Notes: a model not told the origin generated them from the letters alone. A stretch of 64,000 bases of DNA from Flavobacterium sp. (GCA_025351785.1 JANXVF010000059.1:1-64000), one strand, 5' to 3'. Shown: positions 26,090-37,970, numbered from the stretch's first letter. A program made the numbers and translations.

Positions 26090-27703
26090 TTATTTTTTAT
26101 CGAGTATTTCAGTCAAAACTTCACATTCGCTTCCGCTCGGGAATGCTATTTTAATTTTCTGTGCTATTGTCGGTGCAATTTGTGTGATGTACTTTTTTGA
26201 GTGGGTTTCACCTTTTGGGATATTCCAGCCATAAAACAATAGTGGTACGTGAGTATCATAACTATACATAGTGCCGTGAGAAGTTCCTGTTGCACCATAT
26301 TCTATAAATCCTGGTTTGTCAAGTATAACTAGATCACCATTTTGAGTAGTGTCATAGCCTTTAGCAATACAATTTAAATAATAATCATTTCCTGAATTTG
26401 ATAAAATTTCTTCTTCAGTATAGACTCGTTTTACTTGTTCTTGTGTCATTAAAAATTCTTTAAATGCTAGTTTTACATCGGTCAATTTTAAACTTTTAGA
26501 GGCAATTATATCTTTCTTAAAATATAAATTAAAATTTGAATAATCTAAAACTAAATCTTCTCCATAAGTATCAGTAGAGAATTTTTTGATGGCTTTTGAA
26601 ATATCTTTGGGATCAATATTTTTTACATTGTATTTATTATCTTTTAAAAATTGAGCGTTTTCTGCTCCAGCATGATCAGCTGTCAAAAACAATAAATAAT
26701 TATCTTTTCCTACATTTTTATCTAAATAAGCAAGAAAATCGGCGATTGTTAAATCTAATCTCAAATAGGTATCCTGAAGTTCTATTGATCTAGGTCCAAG
26801 AATATGACCCACATAATCGGTTGATGAGAAACTAATGGTTAAAAAATCGGTAGTATCATCTTTTCCTAATTGTTCATTTTCTATTGCTTTTTTTGCAAAG
26901 TCAGCCAATAAATTGTTTCCAAAGGGTGTAGAACGAATAATTCCTGCATCTGATTTATCATACATTTCTTTTAAGTTGTAAGGAAAGATAGGTTTTGCAC
27001 CGTTTAGTTTTCCTTCATATTTATTATCATCAGCAAGACTTTCATTGTATGTTTCTATTGATTTTAACAAATCCCAGCCTTTATTTATGTAAGGCAAAAA
27101 GTTTTTTTCGTTATTAAAATTGGTAACCCAATCGGGTAATTTATCACCATAAAAATTACTCGAAATAAACGCTCCTGTTTTACTATACCAAAAAGCCCAA
27201 TTTGCAAAGTGACCTGCTGGCAATATGGCACCTCTATCTTTCAAACTGATGCCAATAACTTTTCCTTTAAAGTTGGTTGCCAACCTTAGTTCGTCAGTAA
27301 TAGTAGTGCTTTGTAAATTTTTTGGCGACATTTTGCCTTCGTTTTCAGTTCCATCACCTAGGATTTTAACAGTTGAGTCGTCTGTGCAATATACATCTTT
27401 AGATAGGCTGCGACTAAACCACTCGTTACCCACAATTCCGTGGATTGCGGGTGTCGTGCCTGTATAAATTGATGCGTGTCCTGGCGCAGTATAGGTTGGT
27501 AAATAATTGTAATGAACATTTTGAAAAGTATAGCCATTATTTATTAATCGTTTGAATCCATTGTCTGAAAAATCGTCTGAAAATCGATATAAATACTCCA
27601 TTTTCATTTGATCGACTACAATTCCTACTACGAGTTTTGGTCGTTGTTGGGCGTGTATCACAGAGACAAAACCCATTATTAAAATATGTGCTAACTTTTT
27701 CAT
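26090..27703 (-). CDS. PafA-like alkaline phosphatase, periplasmic
   Basis: The 537-residue protein begins with a signal peptide (MGFVSVIHAQ). It has the alkaline phosphatase superfamily metal sites: Asp31 in VGIVVDQM, nucleophile Thr72 in YTAPGHASIYTG, and later FSSTDYVGHILG and LTADHAGAEN, with a final His in GATGTSHGTMY. Thr as nucleophile and the overall pattern match the phosphate-insensitive PafA of Flavobacteriia, a monoesterase releasing phosphate from organic compounds. It overlaps the upstream nitronate monooxygenase-like gene by 4 nt (ATGA), which implies translational coupling. Confidence 0.9.
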   Translation of the reverse strand: MKKLAHILIMGFVSVIHAQQRPKLVVGIVVDQMKMEYLYRFSDDFSDNGFKRLINNGYTFQNVHYNYLPTYTAPGHASIYTGTTPAIHGIVGNEWFSRSLSKDVYCTDDSTVKILGDGTENEGKMSPKNLQSTTITDELRLATNFKGKVIGISLKDRGAILPAGHFANWAFWYSKTGAFISSNFYGDKLPDWVTNFNNEKNFLPYINKGWDLLKSIETYNESLADDNKYEGKLNGAKPIFPYNLKEMYDKSDAGIIRSTPFGNNLLADFAKKAIENEQLGKDDTTDFLTISFSSTDYVGHILGPRSIELQDTYLRLDLTIADFLAYLDKNVGKDNYLLFLTADHAGAENAQFLKDNKYNVKNIDPKDISKAIKKFSTDTYGEDLVLDYSNFNLYFKKDIIASKSLKLTDVKLAFKEFLMTQEQVKRVYTEEEILSNSGNDYYLNCIAKGYDTTQNGDLVILDKPGFIEYGATGTSHGTMYSYDTHVPLLFYGWNIPKGETHSKKYITQIAPTIAQKIKIAFPSGSECEVLTEILDKK

Positions 27704-28638
27704 AAACTAATGGCTTCTTTTTTGGCAATTTCAAATTCTGAAATTATTTTTTCAAAAATTATTTGAACAGGAAGTATTTCGTGAATTAACCCTGAAATCT
27801 GTCCTATTTCGAGTTCACCTTCTATTAAATCTCCTTCAAACATACCGCGTTTTGCACGACGTTTTCCCAGCAAATTTTCCAAATCTTCTTTAGATGGGCT
27901 TTGGGTGTATAATTCTTGTATATCGTTAAAGAATTTATTTTTAATCAAACGCACAGGAGCTAATTCTTTCAATGTCAATTGGGTTTCACCTTCGCTAGTT
28001 TCTAAAACAGTTTTCTTAAAGTTATTGTGTGCCGAGCTTTCGGTTGAAGCAACAAATCGACTTCCCATTTGAACGCCGTCAGCTCCAAGAACCATTGCAG
28101 CAAGCATACCGCGACCAGTTGCAATACCTCCCGCTGCTATTATCGGAATCGAAATATGTTCTTTCACTATTGGTATTAACGTTAGTGTTGTCGTTTCTTC
28201 TCGTCCGTTATGACCGCCAGCTTCAAAACCTTCGGCAACAACCGCGTCAACTCCAGCTTCTTGTGCTTTTAGTGCAAATTTTGAACTACTAACAACATGT
28301 ACAACTATAATTCCGTTTTGTTTTAATAAAGAAGTCCAAGTTTTTGGATTTCCCGCTGATGTAAATACTATTTTAACACTTTCATCGATTATAATTTTTA
28401 TGATTTCCTCAATATTAGGATACAACATTGGGACATTTACACCAAAAGGTTTGTTGGTTGCTTTTTTACATTTTTGGATATGTTCTTTCAACACTTCGGG
28501 ATACATAGAACCTGCGCCAATTAATCCTAAACCACCAGCGTTACTTACGGCACTTGCAAGTTTGTACCCACTATTCCAAATCATTCCACCTTGAATTATT
28601 GGATATGTTATATTGAAAAGCTTTGTAATTTTATTCAT
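27700..28638 (-). CDS. Nitronate monooxygenase / FabK-like FMN protein
   Basis: This 312-residue TIM-barrel flavoprotein has the motifs of the 2-nitropropane dioxygenase family: YPIIQGGMIWNSGYKLASAV, GAGSMYPEV, VVAEGFEAGGHNGRE (with the conserved GGHNG flavin loop), IPIIAAGGIATGRGMLAA and LGADGVQMGSRFVAST. Members oxidise alkyl nitronates such as propionate-3-nitronate, while close relatives are the enoyl-ACP reductase FabK; sequence reading cannot separate these fully. The start overlaps the last base of the S8 protease gene and its end overlaps the PafA-like start, so it sits in a translationally coupled operon. Confidence 0.88.
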   Translation of the reverse strand: MNKITKLFNITYPIIQGGMIWNSGYKLASAVSNAGGLGLIGAGSMYPEVLKEHIQKCKKATNKPFGVNVPMLYPNIEEIIKIIIDESVKIVFTSAGNPKTWTSLLKQNGIIVVHVVSSSKFALKAQEAGVDAVVAEGFEAGGHNGREETTTLTLIPIVKEHISIPIIAAGGIATGRGMLAAMVLGADGVQMGSRFVASTESSAHNNFKKTVLETSEGETQLTLKELAPVRLIKNKFFNDIQELYTQSPSKEDLENLLGKRRAKRGMFEGDLIEGELEIGQISGLIHEILPVQIIFEKIISEFEIAKKEAISL

Positions 28639-30248
28639 TAATTTTTAATCAATTTTCCAGTTTGAGTTTCATTTTTACCTTCAATTTTGTAAAAATAAAT
28701 TCCTGAGTTGAGCGAAGAAGTATCTAAAGAAATATCTGATTTTACCTGACTATTTTGTAAAATCAATTGACCTAAATTGTTATAAACAGAAATTGAAGCT
28801 TCATAGGATTTATTTGAGAAGTGAATAGCAAAATTATTTTGAATAGGGTTTGGGTAAATAATAAAATCTGTTTGTTGAAATTGATCAACAGAAAGTAAAG
28901 TATTCATTAATGCCAATTCAAAATCGGGAATTCCATATCCATAAAATTCGTTTGGAGTACTATAATTATCTGATGATTGTTTTACTAATTCAATTATAGC
29001 TTGATTACTTAAACTAGGAACTGCTTGCCATAAACAAGCAATCATTCCCGCCATGATTGGACCAGAAAAAGAGGTTCCATTGGCTGAAATAATATCGCCA
29101 TTGGTATTTGATACTGCACAATTTTGACCTTGTGCCATGACATCTGGCTTTATTCTATTGTCAAAACTTGGGCCAATTGAACTAAAATTTGCTCTGGTTC
29201 TGTCAGGTTTTACAGCTCCAATTGCTAAAACATTTGTGGCTTCTGCTGGTACACCAATATGTGGTTCAGAGGTACTACCTTCATTTCCTGCACTGGCAAC
29301 AATAATGATACCTTTGCTAAAAGCAATATTTGCTCCTTTTGAAGCAAAATTTGCATTGCCGGTCATGTCGCTGTAGGTATGGCTGTAGTCTGGATTATCA
29401 TATGAAAAATATCCTAACGAAGTTGTAATTATATCTACGCCAAGTCGGTCAGCTTCTTCTGCAGCCTCAACCCAATTACTTTCTTCAACTGGATTTTCGC
29501 TTGCGGTATCTTCTGTAATAAATAAATAATAGTTGGCATCTGGTGCAGTTCCTACTAATTGATTTTCGACATATCCACCCATCGAAGATAGCACTAAGGT
29601 GCCGTGAGAATTATTAGTATAAATATTTGTGCTTCTATCTACATAATTATAACCACCTAAAATTTGATTATTATCTCGCAGTCTTTGAAATGGTGATGCT
29701 ATATTAACACCAGGAAATCCAGCGTCTAAAACTGCAATTATTTTCCCCGTTCCAGTAAAATTTTGTTGATGAAGTAAATGTCCGTTTAACATTTGTATTT
29801 GATTTGCTGAGTTACCATAGGCAAATGCAGTTTGGACATTTAAATTTTTGTTTATTGGCGAAGTTGGTTTAATACTTGCATTTTTTGAGTTGAGCAAATT
29901 ATTTGCAAACTGAATATGATCTACAAAATTAAAAGAAGTTAAAGTCGTAATATCTGAAATGCTACCGCGAATGTGAAGACAGTTTAACCATTTCGATTTT
30001 GCTTTAACTTCGATTCCTGAAGTTGCAGTTATTTGATCAATATAGAATTGATAAACGGGTACATCATTTATGTTTAAAAGAATATTTTGAACATTTCTTC
30101 TATCTAATGCACGCTGGGTTAACATAAGTAACGGATTGTCAAAATATGTTTGGTAATCAGGTTTGTTGTTGAAATAAACCCAGGCATCTTCTTGAGAATA
30201 AGAAAGTGAAAAGGAAATCAAAACAATAAAAAGCAACAATTTTTTCAT
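28638..30248 (-). CDS. Subtilisin-like (S8) protease with C-terminal T9SS-type sorting domain
   Basis: The 536-residue protein has a signal peptide (SFSLSYSQ), a propeptide-like region of about 120 residues, and an S8 catalytic domain. The triad is intact: Asp175 (VLDAGFPG), His215 (NSHGT) and Ser393 (GTSFSGP), with oxyanion Asn322 (SAGNEG). The final 80 residues (YPNPIQNNFAIHFSNKS, VYNNLGQLIL, LNSGIYFYKIEG, TGKLIKN) form a type A sorting domain, so export by the type IX system and surface attachment or release are expected. It is 26 nt after mnmA and ends 1 nt into the next gene. Confidence 0.95.
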   Translation of the reverse strand: MKKLLLFIVLISFSLSYSQEDAWVYFNNKPDYQTYFDNPLLMLTQRALDRRNVQNILLNINDVPVYQFYIDQITATSGIEVKAKSKWLNCLHIRGSISDITTLTSFNFVDHIQFANNLLNSKNASIKPTSPINKNLNVQTAFAYGNSANQIQMLNGHLLHQQNFTGTGKIIAVLDAGFPGVNIASPFQRLRDNNQILGGYNYVDRSTNIYTNNSHGTLVLSSMGGYVENQLVGTAPDANYYLFITEDTASENPVEESNWVEAAEEADRLGVDIITTSLGYFSYDNPDYSHTYSDMTGNANFASKGANIAFSKGIIIVASAGNEGSTSEPHIGVPAEATNVLAIGAVKPDRTRANFSSIGPSFDNRIKPDVMAQGQNCAVSNTNGDIISANGTSFSGPIMAGMIACLWQAVPSLSNQAIIELVKQSSDNYSTPNEFYGYGIPDFELALMNTLLSVDQFQQTDFIIYPNPIQNNFAIHFSNKSYEASISVYNNLGQLILQNSQVKSDISLDTSSLNSGIYFYKIEGKNETQTGKLIKN

Positions 30249-30274
30249 TGAATCAAGAATTTAATTATACGAAT

Positions 30275-31462
30275 TTACGAAATTACACCCGAACCAACTA
30301 ATTCCTCACCAATATTCCAAGCGACAAATTGACCCTCAGTTATTGCCGATTGTGGCGTATCAAAAACTACATACAGACCAGATTCAAATTGATGTAAGCT
30401 TGCTTTTTGTAATTCTTGACGATATCTTATTCGAGCCAAAACTTTCATCGATTCTCCAATTTTAAGTTTTAAATTTTCTCGAATCCAATGAATTTCTGTG
30501 GGTAAAACTTTTAAAACTTGTTTAAATAATCCTGGATGTTGATTGCCTTGACCAGTATAAATTTCGTTGGTATTTACATTTGTGCCTATAATAAATAATG
30601 CTTCTTTTGTGCCTCCTACATTCAATCCTTTGCGTTGTCCAATTGTAAAATAATGAGCACCTTGGTGTTTTCCCACAGCTTTTCCCATACTGTTATTGTA
30701 GGAAATTGACTTGGCTTTATAAATTAACTCGTCTTCTAAATTTTTGAAATCTGGTAATGGTGTAAAATAGACTTCATTAGATGCTTCTATTTCATAAATG
30801 ATACCAACTTTCGACTTTAATTGTTGTTGTAAAAAATCGGGTAATCGAACTTTTCCTATAAAACACAAACCTTGTGAATCTTTTTTCTCAGCCGTTACTA
30901 GCTCCATTTTACTTGCTATACTTCTAACTTCTGGTTTTGTTAACTCACCGATAGGGAATAAAGATTTTGCGAGTTGATCTTGTGATAATTGACATAAAAA
31001 ATAAGATTGATCTTTGTTACCATCTGTTCCCGCAAGCAACTGATACATTGGTTTTCCATCGACATCAATTGTCCCTTTTCTGCAATAATGTCCTGTTGCA
31101 ACATAATCTGCACCAAGCGATAATGCAATTTTCATAAAAACATCAAACTTAATTTCTCGATTGCACAATACATCTGGATTGGGTGTTCGACCTTTTTCAT
31201 ATTCGTTGAACATATAGTCAACTATTTTTTCTTTGTATTGTATGCTCAAATCTACTGTTTGAAAAGGAATTCCAAGTTTTTCTGCTACTAAAAGTGCGTC
31301 GTTACTATCTTCAAGCCATGGACATTCGTTAGAAATTGTAACTGAATCATCATGCCAATTTTTCATAAAAAGACCGATTACTTCATATCCCTGCTCTTTC
31401 AAAAGATAGGCCGCAACACTCGAATCTACACCACCAGAAAGTCCTACAACAACTCTTTTCAT
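30275..31462 (-). CDS. mnmA: tRNA-specific 2-thiouridylase MnmA
   Basis: The 395-residue enzyme makes 2-thiouridine at position 34 of tRNA for Lys, Glu and Gln. It has the PP-loop [17 protein letters not shown], the catalytic cysteine region [14 protein letters not shown], the second catalytic cysteine in [26 protein letters not shown], and the C-terminal barrel ([19 protein letters not shown]). It is the first gene of a four-gene minus-strand unit. A TAAATTTG -7 box lies at 31488-31481, 18 nt before the ATG. Confidence 0.98.
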   Translation of the reverse strand: MKRVVVGLSGGVDSSVAAYLLKEQGYEVIGLFMKNWHDDSVTISNECPWLEDSNDALLVAEKLGIPFQTVDLSIQYKEKIVDYMFNEYEKGRTPNPDVLCNREIKFDVFMKIALSLGADYVATGHYCRKGTIDVDGKPMYQLLAGTDGNKDQSYFLCQLSQDQLAKSLFPIGELTKPEVRSIASKMELVTAEKKDSQGLCFIGKVRLPDFLQQQLKSKVGIIYEIEASNEVYFTPLPDFKNLEDELIYKAKSISYNNSMGKAVGKHQGAHYFTIGQRKGLNVGGTKEALFIIGTNVNTNEIYTGQGNQHPGLFKQVLKVLPTEIHWIRENLKLKIGESMKVLARIRYRQELQKASLHQFESGLYVVFDTPQSAITEGQFVAWNIGEELVGSGVIS

Positions 31463-31558
31463 TTTTTTTATTTCGATTTACAAATTTACATCAAAAATCA
31501 AAAAAAAAGTATGTGTCTTATCACTAAAACAAATACTTTTGTAAGTATAATTTATAAA

Positions 31559-32263
31559 CTATTCTTCTTTTTTAATTTCTTTTTTTACAAATTTAATTCT
31601 ATTAGGCAAACTCATATTTTCTTTTACAATTTTTCCTTTTTTGAGAAATTCCCATATTCCTTCTTTTTTACCCTTTACAAACTTACCTTTTGCGACTATA
31701 TTATTTTCTGGATTTCTAAAAGTTGCCTCTCCATCAAATTCATTATTTTTATAAAATGAATCCTCTAATATTACTCCATTTTCAGCATATTTTTTATAAG
31801 TCCCCTCTTTTATGCCATTTTTATATGTTGCTTCTTCTGCTACGGTTCCTGTTGGATAATATACTTTTCTAATACCATTTAATTTTCCGTTAGCATAAAA
31901 TTCTGAGGTCATAAGTTTATCAGAATCTTCATGATAATATTTCCACTCTCCCTCAAAAAGTTTATTAGTAACTTTACCCTCGCTAACTTTATTTTTTTTT
32001 TGATTATAAAAAATGGTGTAGCAAGAGTTTTCATTCGCACTAAATTCTCTTGTTGCAACTACAACTCCATCTTTTGTATCATCAAAAAATTTGAAAATCC
32101 CTACTTCTTTACCATGATTAAAATTACCTTCATAACGCGGACGTTTGGATTCTTCGTAAACTCCTTTCCAAAGCCCGTCTTTTTTACCGTTTACATCAAT
32201 TTTATTAATGGTTTGAGAAAAAAGTGAGTTTGTTATTAAAATTAAAATTAAAAAAATCTTCAT
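31559..32263 (-). CDS. YwqK-like MORN-repeat secreted protein
   Basis: This 234-residue protein has a signal peptide (LILITNSLFSQ) and a chain of short repeats of the YwqK/MORN kind: KDGLWKGVYEESKRPRYEG, NGKLNGIRKVYYPTG, NGIKEGTYKKYAENG and KGKKEGIWEFLKKGKIV. It is often annotated as a toxin-antitoxin component, but secreted Bacteroidetes versions are better seen as envelope repeat proteins of unknown role. There is no toxin gene beside it. It lies upstream of mnmA on the same strand with a 96-nt gap. Confidence 0.82.
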   Translation of the reverse strand: MKIFLILILITNSLFSQTINKIDVNGKKDGLWKGVYEESKRPRYEGNFNHGKEVGIFKFFDDTKDGVVVATREFSANENSCYTIFYNQKKNKVSEGKVTNKLFEGEWKYYHEDSDKLMTSEFYANGKLNGIRKVYYPTGTVAEEATYKNGIKEGTYKKYAENGVILEDSFYKNNEFDGEATFRNPENNIVAKGKFVKGKKEGIWEFLKKGKIVKENMSLPNRIKFVKKEIKKEE

Positions 32264-32430
32264 GTGGTTTAGTTTTATAGAAATCTGTTTATTGTAAATA
32301 AAATTTCAATTTAATCTTATCAAATTTAATATTAATAAATTACAAACCAAAACTGTTCCAATTTTTTAAAGAAATATTTTAATAATGTTAAATAAAAAAT
32401 AAAATAAGTCAAATTATACTATTTCATTAG

Positions 32431-32457
32431 TTGCTTTATAAACTTTTAGTAACTTTA
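32431..32457 (+). promoter_or_regulatory. Probable promoter of the FAS1 lipoprotein gene
   Basis: TTG (32431-32433), a 16-nt spacer and TAACTTTA (32450-32457) match the consensus except for the last base and a slightly short spacer. It lies 22 nt before the ATG at 32480. Confidence 0.4.
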
Positions 32458-32479
32458 ACCCAATAAAAAATAATTTTAA

Positions 32480-33442
32480 ATGAAACGAATTTTTAAAAGT
32501 ATTGTGTTTGTTTTTTGTTTGAGTTTTTTTATAAGTTGCAGTAAAACTGATGATTTACAAGATAGGACTATTACAAATTTAATCGATTCGCAACCAAATT
32601 TATCTATTTTTCGTGCAGCATTAATACAAACTGATATTTATAATTTGCTGAAAGGAACAACTGCTTATACCGTTTTTGCTCCGTCTGATGCGGCTTTTAA
32701 TACTTTTTTGACAAACAGTGGTTATACAACAATTGATGCTGTCCCTAACGATGTTCTGACTCAAATTTTATTAAATCACATTGTTGTAGGTTCGAAAACT
32801 ACAGGAAATTTTCTAGACAATACTTATGTAAAAACTTTAGCAACAAAAAATGCAACTTTGCCATTAGTTTATTTGGATTTATATGTTGGAAATAACGGAA
32901 GTGCTGTAAAAATTAATGGTACAATAAATTTGCTAACACCAAATATAGTAGCCAATAATGGGATTATTCATACTATTGATGGAGTAATAAAACTGCCAAC
33001 AGTTTTTGATCAAATAGTTTCCAATCCCAAATTAAATATTTTTAAAACGACTATAACTTCTGCTGGTCAACCTAATTTTGCACAACTTTTATCATCTTCG
33101 GTAAATGTAACTACTGCTTTTGTTCCGACTGATGCTGCTTTTAATTCTTTAAATGCTGATTTACCTGTAAATGCTGGTTTAACAACTTTTAGTACAGATA
33201 TGAAAACCAAACTTATTTACTATCATTTGGTAAATAGTTATTTGCCTTCTTCACTTTTTACAAATAATCTAGTAGTGGCAACAGAGTTAAATCCGCAAAC
33301 ATTTACAATTCAAAAAGGTGGAACTTTAAATAATTTTATCGATCAACAAGGAAGATCTGGTGCTATAATTGTAACCGATATTCAGTGTACTAATGGAGTT
33401 ATCCATTTGTTAGATAAAGTGATGTTGCCAAATTTTAATTAG
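32480..33442 (+). CDS. Lipoprotein with two fasciclin (FAS1) domains
   Basis: The 320-residue product starts with a lipoprotein signal peptide (FFISC, Cys 20). Two FAS1 domains follow, at about residues 32-172 and 175-318. Each has the H1 motif (AYTVFAPSDAAFNTFL; TTAFVPTDAAFNSL) and the H2-type ending (NGIIHTIDGVIKLP; NGVIHLLDKVMLPNF). FAS1 proteins mediate adhesion or polysaccharide binding at cell surfaces. The gene stands alone between its promoter and convergent proC. Confidence 0.93.
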   Translation: MKRIFKSIVFVFCLSFFISCSKTDDLQDRTITNLIDSQPNLSIFRAALIQTDIYNLLKGTTAYTVFAPSDAAFNTFLTNSGYTTIDAVPNDVLTQILLNHIVVGSKTTGNFLDNTYVKTLATKNATLPLVYLDLYVGNNGSAVKINGTINLLTPNIVANNGIIHTIDGVIKLPTVFDQIVSNPKLNIFKTTITSAGQPNFAQLLSSSVNVTTAFVPTDAAFNSLNADLPVNAGLTTFSTDMKTKLIYYHLVNSYLPSSLFTNNLVVATELNPQTFTIQKGGTLNNFIDQQGRSGAIIVTDIQCTNGVIHLLDKVMLPNFN

Positions 33443-33474
33443 CAAGTTTAAATTTCACAATCTATTTCACGATT

Positions 33475-34269
33475 TTAAGAGCCTAATTCAATTGCTCGAT
33501 TATTTGCCGCAAAAACTGCTTCTATTATAAAATTCTCTACCAAATTATTTTCGAATACTAAAAGGGCTTGTTCAGTAGTACCACCTTTTGACGCCACTTT
33601 TTTAATCCATTCTTCGTTAGATAGCGCACTCGAATTTTGTAAATCGACTGCTCCCATAAAAGTTTGATTGACTAATAGTTCAGCTTCCGATTGTGTAAAT
33701 CCGAGTTTTGACGCAGCTTTAATCATCGAATTCATAAAATAAAAAACATAAGCAGGCCCACTCCCAGAAATTGCTGTTGCAGCATCGATAAGTTTTTCAT
33801 TTTCAACATAAATAGATTTTCCTGTAGTATTTATCAAATTTTGAATGATAAACAATTCCTTTCTATCAACCTGATTTGAAGCAGTAAAAACAGTCATTCC
33901 TTTTCCAATTTGCGTAGGAATATTGGGCATCGATCTTACAATTTTTGAACAACCTAATTTTGATTTTAAAGTTTCAATAGTAACACCAGCCATAACCGAT
34001 AAAACGATCTGATTCTGATTTATAAATGGAGCAATTCTTAGTGCTAAATCAGAAAAATCTTGCGGTTTTACTGCAAGTATTATAATGTCATATAAACCTA
34101 TTTTGGCGGTAGGATTTTCTAAAAAATTAGCCTCAGGAATTCCCAAATCGGTTTCTTTTTTAGATCTAGTCAATACAAAAATATCATTTTGTAATATAAA
34201 TCGGGAACTTATAAAACTATTTGCATAGGTTTTTCCCATATTTCCAAAGCCCACTATTATTATTTTCAT
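33475..34269 (-). CDS. proC: Pyrroline-5-carboxylate reductase
   Basis: The 264-residue enzyme catalyses the last step of proline synthesis. It begins MKIIIVGFGNMGKTYANSF (start 34269; an ATG four codons earlier is less likely). It has the NAD(P)H fold, the MAGVTIETLKSKLG and VRSMPNIPTQIGKGMTVF motifs, the dimerisation and substrate motif AISGSGPAYVFYFMNSM, and SKGGTTEQAL at the C-terminal end. It is downstream of yidC on the same strand, separated by a strong terminator. Confidence 0.96.
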   Translation of the reverse strand: MKIIIVGFGNMGKTYANSFISSRFILQNDIFVLTRSKKETDLGIPEANFLENPTAKIGLYDIIILAVKPQDFSDLALRIAPFINQNQIVLSVMAGVTIETLKSKLGCSKIVRSMPNIPTQIGKGMTVFTASNQVDRKELFIIQNLINTTGKSIYVENEKLIDAATAISGSGPAYVFYFMNSMIKAASKLGFTQSEAELLVNQTFMGAVDLQNSSALSNEEWIKKVASKGGTTEQALLVFENNLVENFIIEAVFAANNRAIELGS

Positions 34270-34301
34270 AATTTCATTCAATATTTAATTTTAATGGAAA
34301 A

Positions 34302-34336
34302 TGCTGTTTCATAAATTGTAATTTTATGAAACAGCA
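34302..34336 (-). terminator. Terminator of yidC
   Basis: A perfect 14-bp stem (34302-34315 with 34323-34336, core TGCTGTTTCATAAA) with a 7-nt loop is followed by UUUU on the minus-strand transcript, 24 nt after the yidC stop. Confidence 0.82.
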
Positions 34337-34359
34337 CTTAATAAAACTTGAAAAAAAAA

Positions 34360-36267
34360 TTATTTTTTACCTATTTTTTTTTGTTCTTCAGCTTGCTCCA
34401 TAACCTCACGAAGTTTTTTCTGAAACTTTCCTTCAACCTTTGGTTTGGTTTTATTTATTTGAATTTTAGCATGAATTTTTTCGCTATCAATAAAATATTT
34501 TTTGATGACTAACATGATGCCGATTGTAATTAAATTTGACATAAAATTGTACAAACTTAATCCCGAACCATATTGATTAAAGAAAATAAGCATCATTAAT
34601 GGTGAGATATAAATCATCATTTTCATGATTTTTGTCATATCTGGCATTCCTTCTTGTTGCGGTTGTGCCATTGCATTATCGCCAGAAGTCATTTTCATAT
34701 AAAAGAAAATTGCTATTGCAGCCATAATTGCAAATAAGCTAATGTGGTTTCCATATATAGTCGACAAGAATGGAATATTCTGTTTCCATGAAACGATTGC
34801 ATCAAAAGACGATAAATCCTCTGCCCATAAAAAACTCTTTTGTCTTAAAGCAATTGATGAAGGAAAAAATTGAAATGAGGCATACATAAACGGCAATTGA
34901 ATTAAAGCAGGAATGCAACCTGCCATTGGGTTTACTCCAGCTGCATTATAAACTTTCATCGTTTCTTGTTGCTTTTTCATCGGGTCTTTTTTATATTTTT
35001 CACCTAGTTCAGCAATTTCTGGACGTAACACTTTCATTTTAGCTTGAGATAAAAATGATTTGAAAGTAATTGGCGACATGGCTAGCTTAATGAGTATTGT
35101 AAAAATAATAATAGCAATTCCGTAGGGTATAAATGAACACAAAAATCCAAATAATGGAAAGAAAATAAAACGATTAATCCATCCAAAAATTCCCCAACCA
35201 AATTGGATTATTTTATCTAAATTTTTTCCTTCATATTTACTCAAAATTTTATAATCTGTAGGACCATAATACCAGTTCATTTTATAATCTAACTCGCCAT
35301 TGTTAAATGCCAAGGGCACATTAGTTTTATATTGTTTTGTAAAAACGGTATCAATTGTTGCGTTTTTGACTAAACTTGATGAATGTAATTTTGAAGTTTC
35401 AAACGGTTTGTCTGTTACTAAAATAGAAGTAAAAAAATGTTGTCTATAAGCAATAAATGAAACTTTTTCTGGAGTTTCCTCTTTATCAGTTCCTTGCCCT
35501 ACATAATTGTCTTTTCCGTTTTCATATCCATAATGAATTTCGGCGTAACGATTTTCATAGGAAACGCTTTTTTCTGTATTAAATGCTTTCAAATTCCATT
35601 CTAAATCAGCAGGTTTAGAAGTATTTAAAATTTTATTTAAACCTTGAGAACGAATATCAAAATCTAACATATATTCGTTAGGTTTTAAAACATATTTGTA
35701 TTCTAAAAACTCATTTTCTCCTGCTTTAAGCTTCATAGACAGAATTTGATTTGCTCCAATTTTTGTTAATGAAGGTTCAAAATACATATCTTTGGTATTC
35801 AAAACTCTATTGTCGGCGGTTTGAAGTGCAATACTCAAATCGGCATTATTTTTAGAAATCAAATCGACTAATTCGCCCGAATTTTTTTTGTATTTATCAA
35901 ATTTCAACAATTTAGCTTCTGCAATATAACCTCCTTTATTGGCGATTTTTAGCAAAATTAAATCATTTTGGATTACTGTAAATCCATCTTTTGCAGATGG
36001 AAGTGTTGCTGAATAGGCAAAACTTCCTAAAATGCCAGAAAGTTTTTGAATTTTTACAGAATCAGATACTGTCGAATCTTTTGCGGTAATAAGAACTTCC
36101 TTCGGAATATTATTTTTCGCTTTCAAAATGCTATCTCGCGTTACTTTTTCCTTGATAGCTTGTTCTTTTTTGGCAGTTTGCGTGCTGTTATACATAATCC
36201 AAACCACGATAAGGAATATCAATCCAAACCCGATTATTGTATTTTTGTCTAATTTTTTTTCTTCCAT
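34360..36267 (-). CDS. yidC: Membrane protein insertase YidC
   Basis: The 635-residue protein has an N-terminal anchor, a large periplasmic beta domain (about 60-370) and the conserved insertase core. The core motifs include IIIFTILIKLAMSPITFKSFLSQAKMK, KYKKDPMKKQQETMKVYNAAGVNPMAGCIPALIQLPFM, and two further membrane helices, ending in a basic tail (RKLREVMEQAEEQKKIGKK region). It inserts proteins into the inner membrane with or without SecYEG. It follows pyrG with a 74-nt gap, a neighbour order common in Flavobacteriia. Confidence 0.97.
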   Translation of the reverse strand: MEEKKLDKNTIIGFGLIFLIVVWIMYNSTQTAKKEQAIKEKVTRDSILKAKNNIPKEVLITAKDSTVSDSVKIQKLSGILGSFAYSATLPSAKDGFTVIQNDLILLKIANKGGYIAEAKLLKFDKYKKNSGELVDLISKNNADLSIALQTADNRVLNTKDMYFEPSLTKIGANQILSMKLKAGENEFLEYKYVLKPNEYMLDFDIRSQGLNKILNTSKPADLEWNLKAFNTEKSVSYENRYAEIHYGYENGKDNYVGQGTDKEETPEKVSFIAYRQHFFTSILVTDKPFETSKLHSSSLVKNATIDTVFTKQYKTNVPLAFNNGELDYKMNWYYGPTDYKILSKYEGKNLDKIIQFGWGIFGWINRFIFFPLFGFLCSFIPYGIAIIIFTILIKLAMSPITFKSFLSQAKMKVLRPEIAELGEKYKKDPMKKQQETMKVYNAAGVNPMAGCIPALIQLPFMYASFQFFPSSIALRQKSFLWAEDLSSFDAIVSWKQNIPFLSTIYGNHISLFAIMAAIAIFFYMKMTSGDNAMAQPQQEGMPDMTKIMKMMIYISPLMMLIFFNQYGSGLSLYNFMSNLITIGIMLVIKKYFIDSEKIHAKIQINKTKPKVEGKFQKKLREVMEQAEEQKKIGKK

Positions 36268-36341
36268 AATAAGCTGTGGTTAGCACAGTATCTGTAATTA
36301 ATATATATTCTATTTGACTATTAGATTTTTTTTGTTTCAGT

Positions 36342-37970
<1,629 letters not shown>

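Noticed and set aside
31352-31759. A 135-codon plus-strand frame overlapping mnmA and YwqK
   Set aside because: It is antisense to two well-supported genes and is a Phe/Tyr/Lys-rich composition artefact.
31559-32263. Toxin-antitoxin system suggested by the YwqK family name
   Set aside because: There is no toxin gene beside it, and it has a signal peptide, so an envelope repeat protein is more likely.
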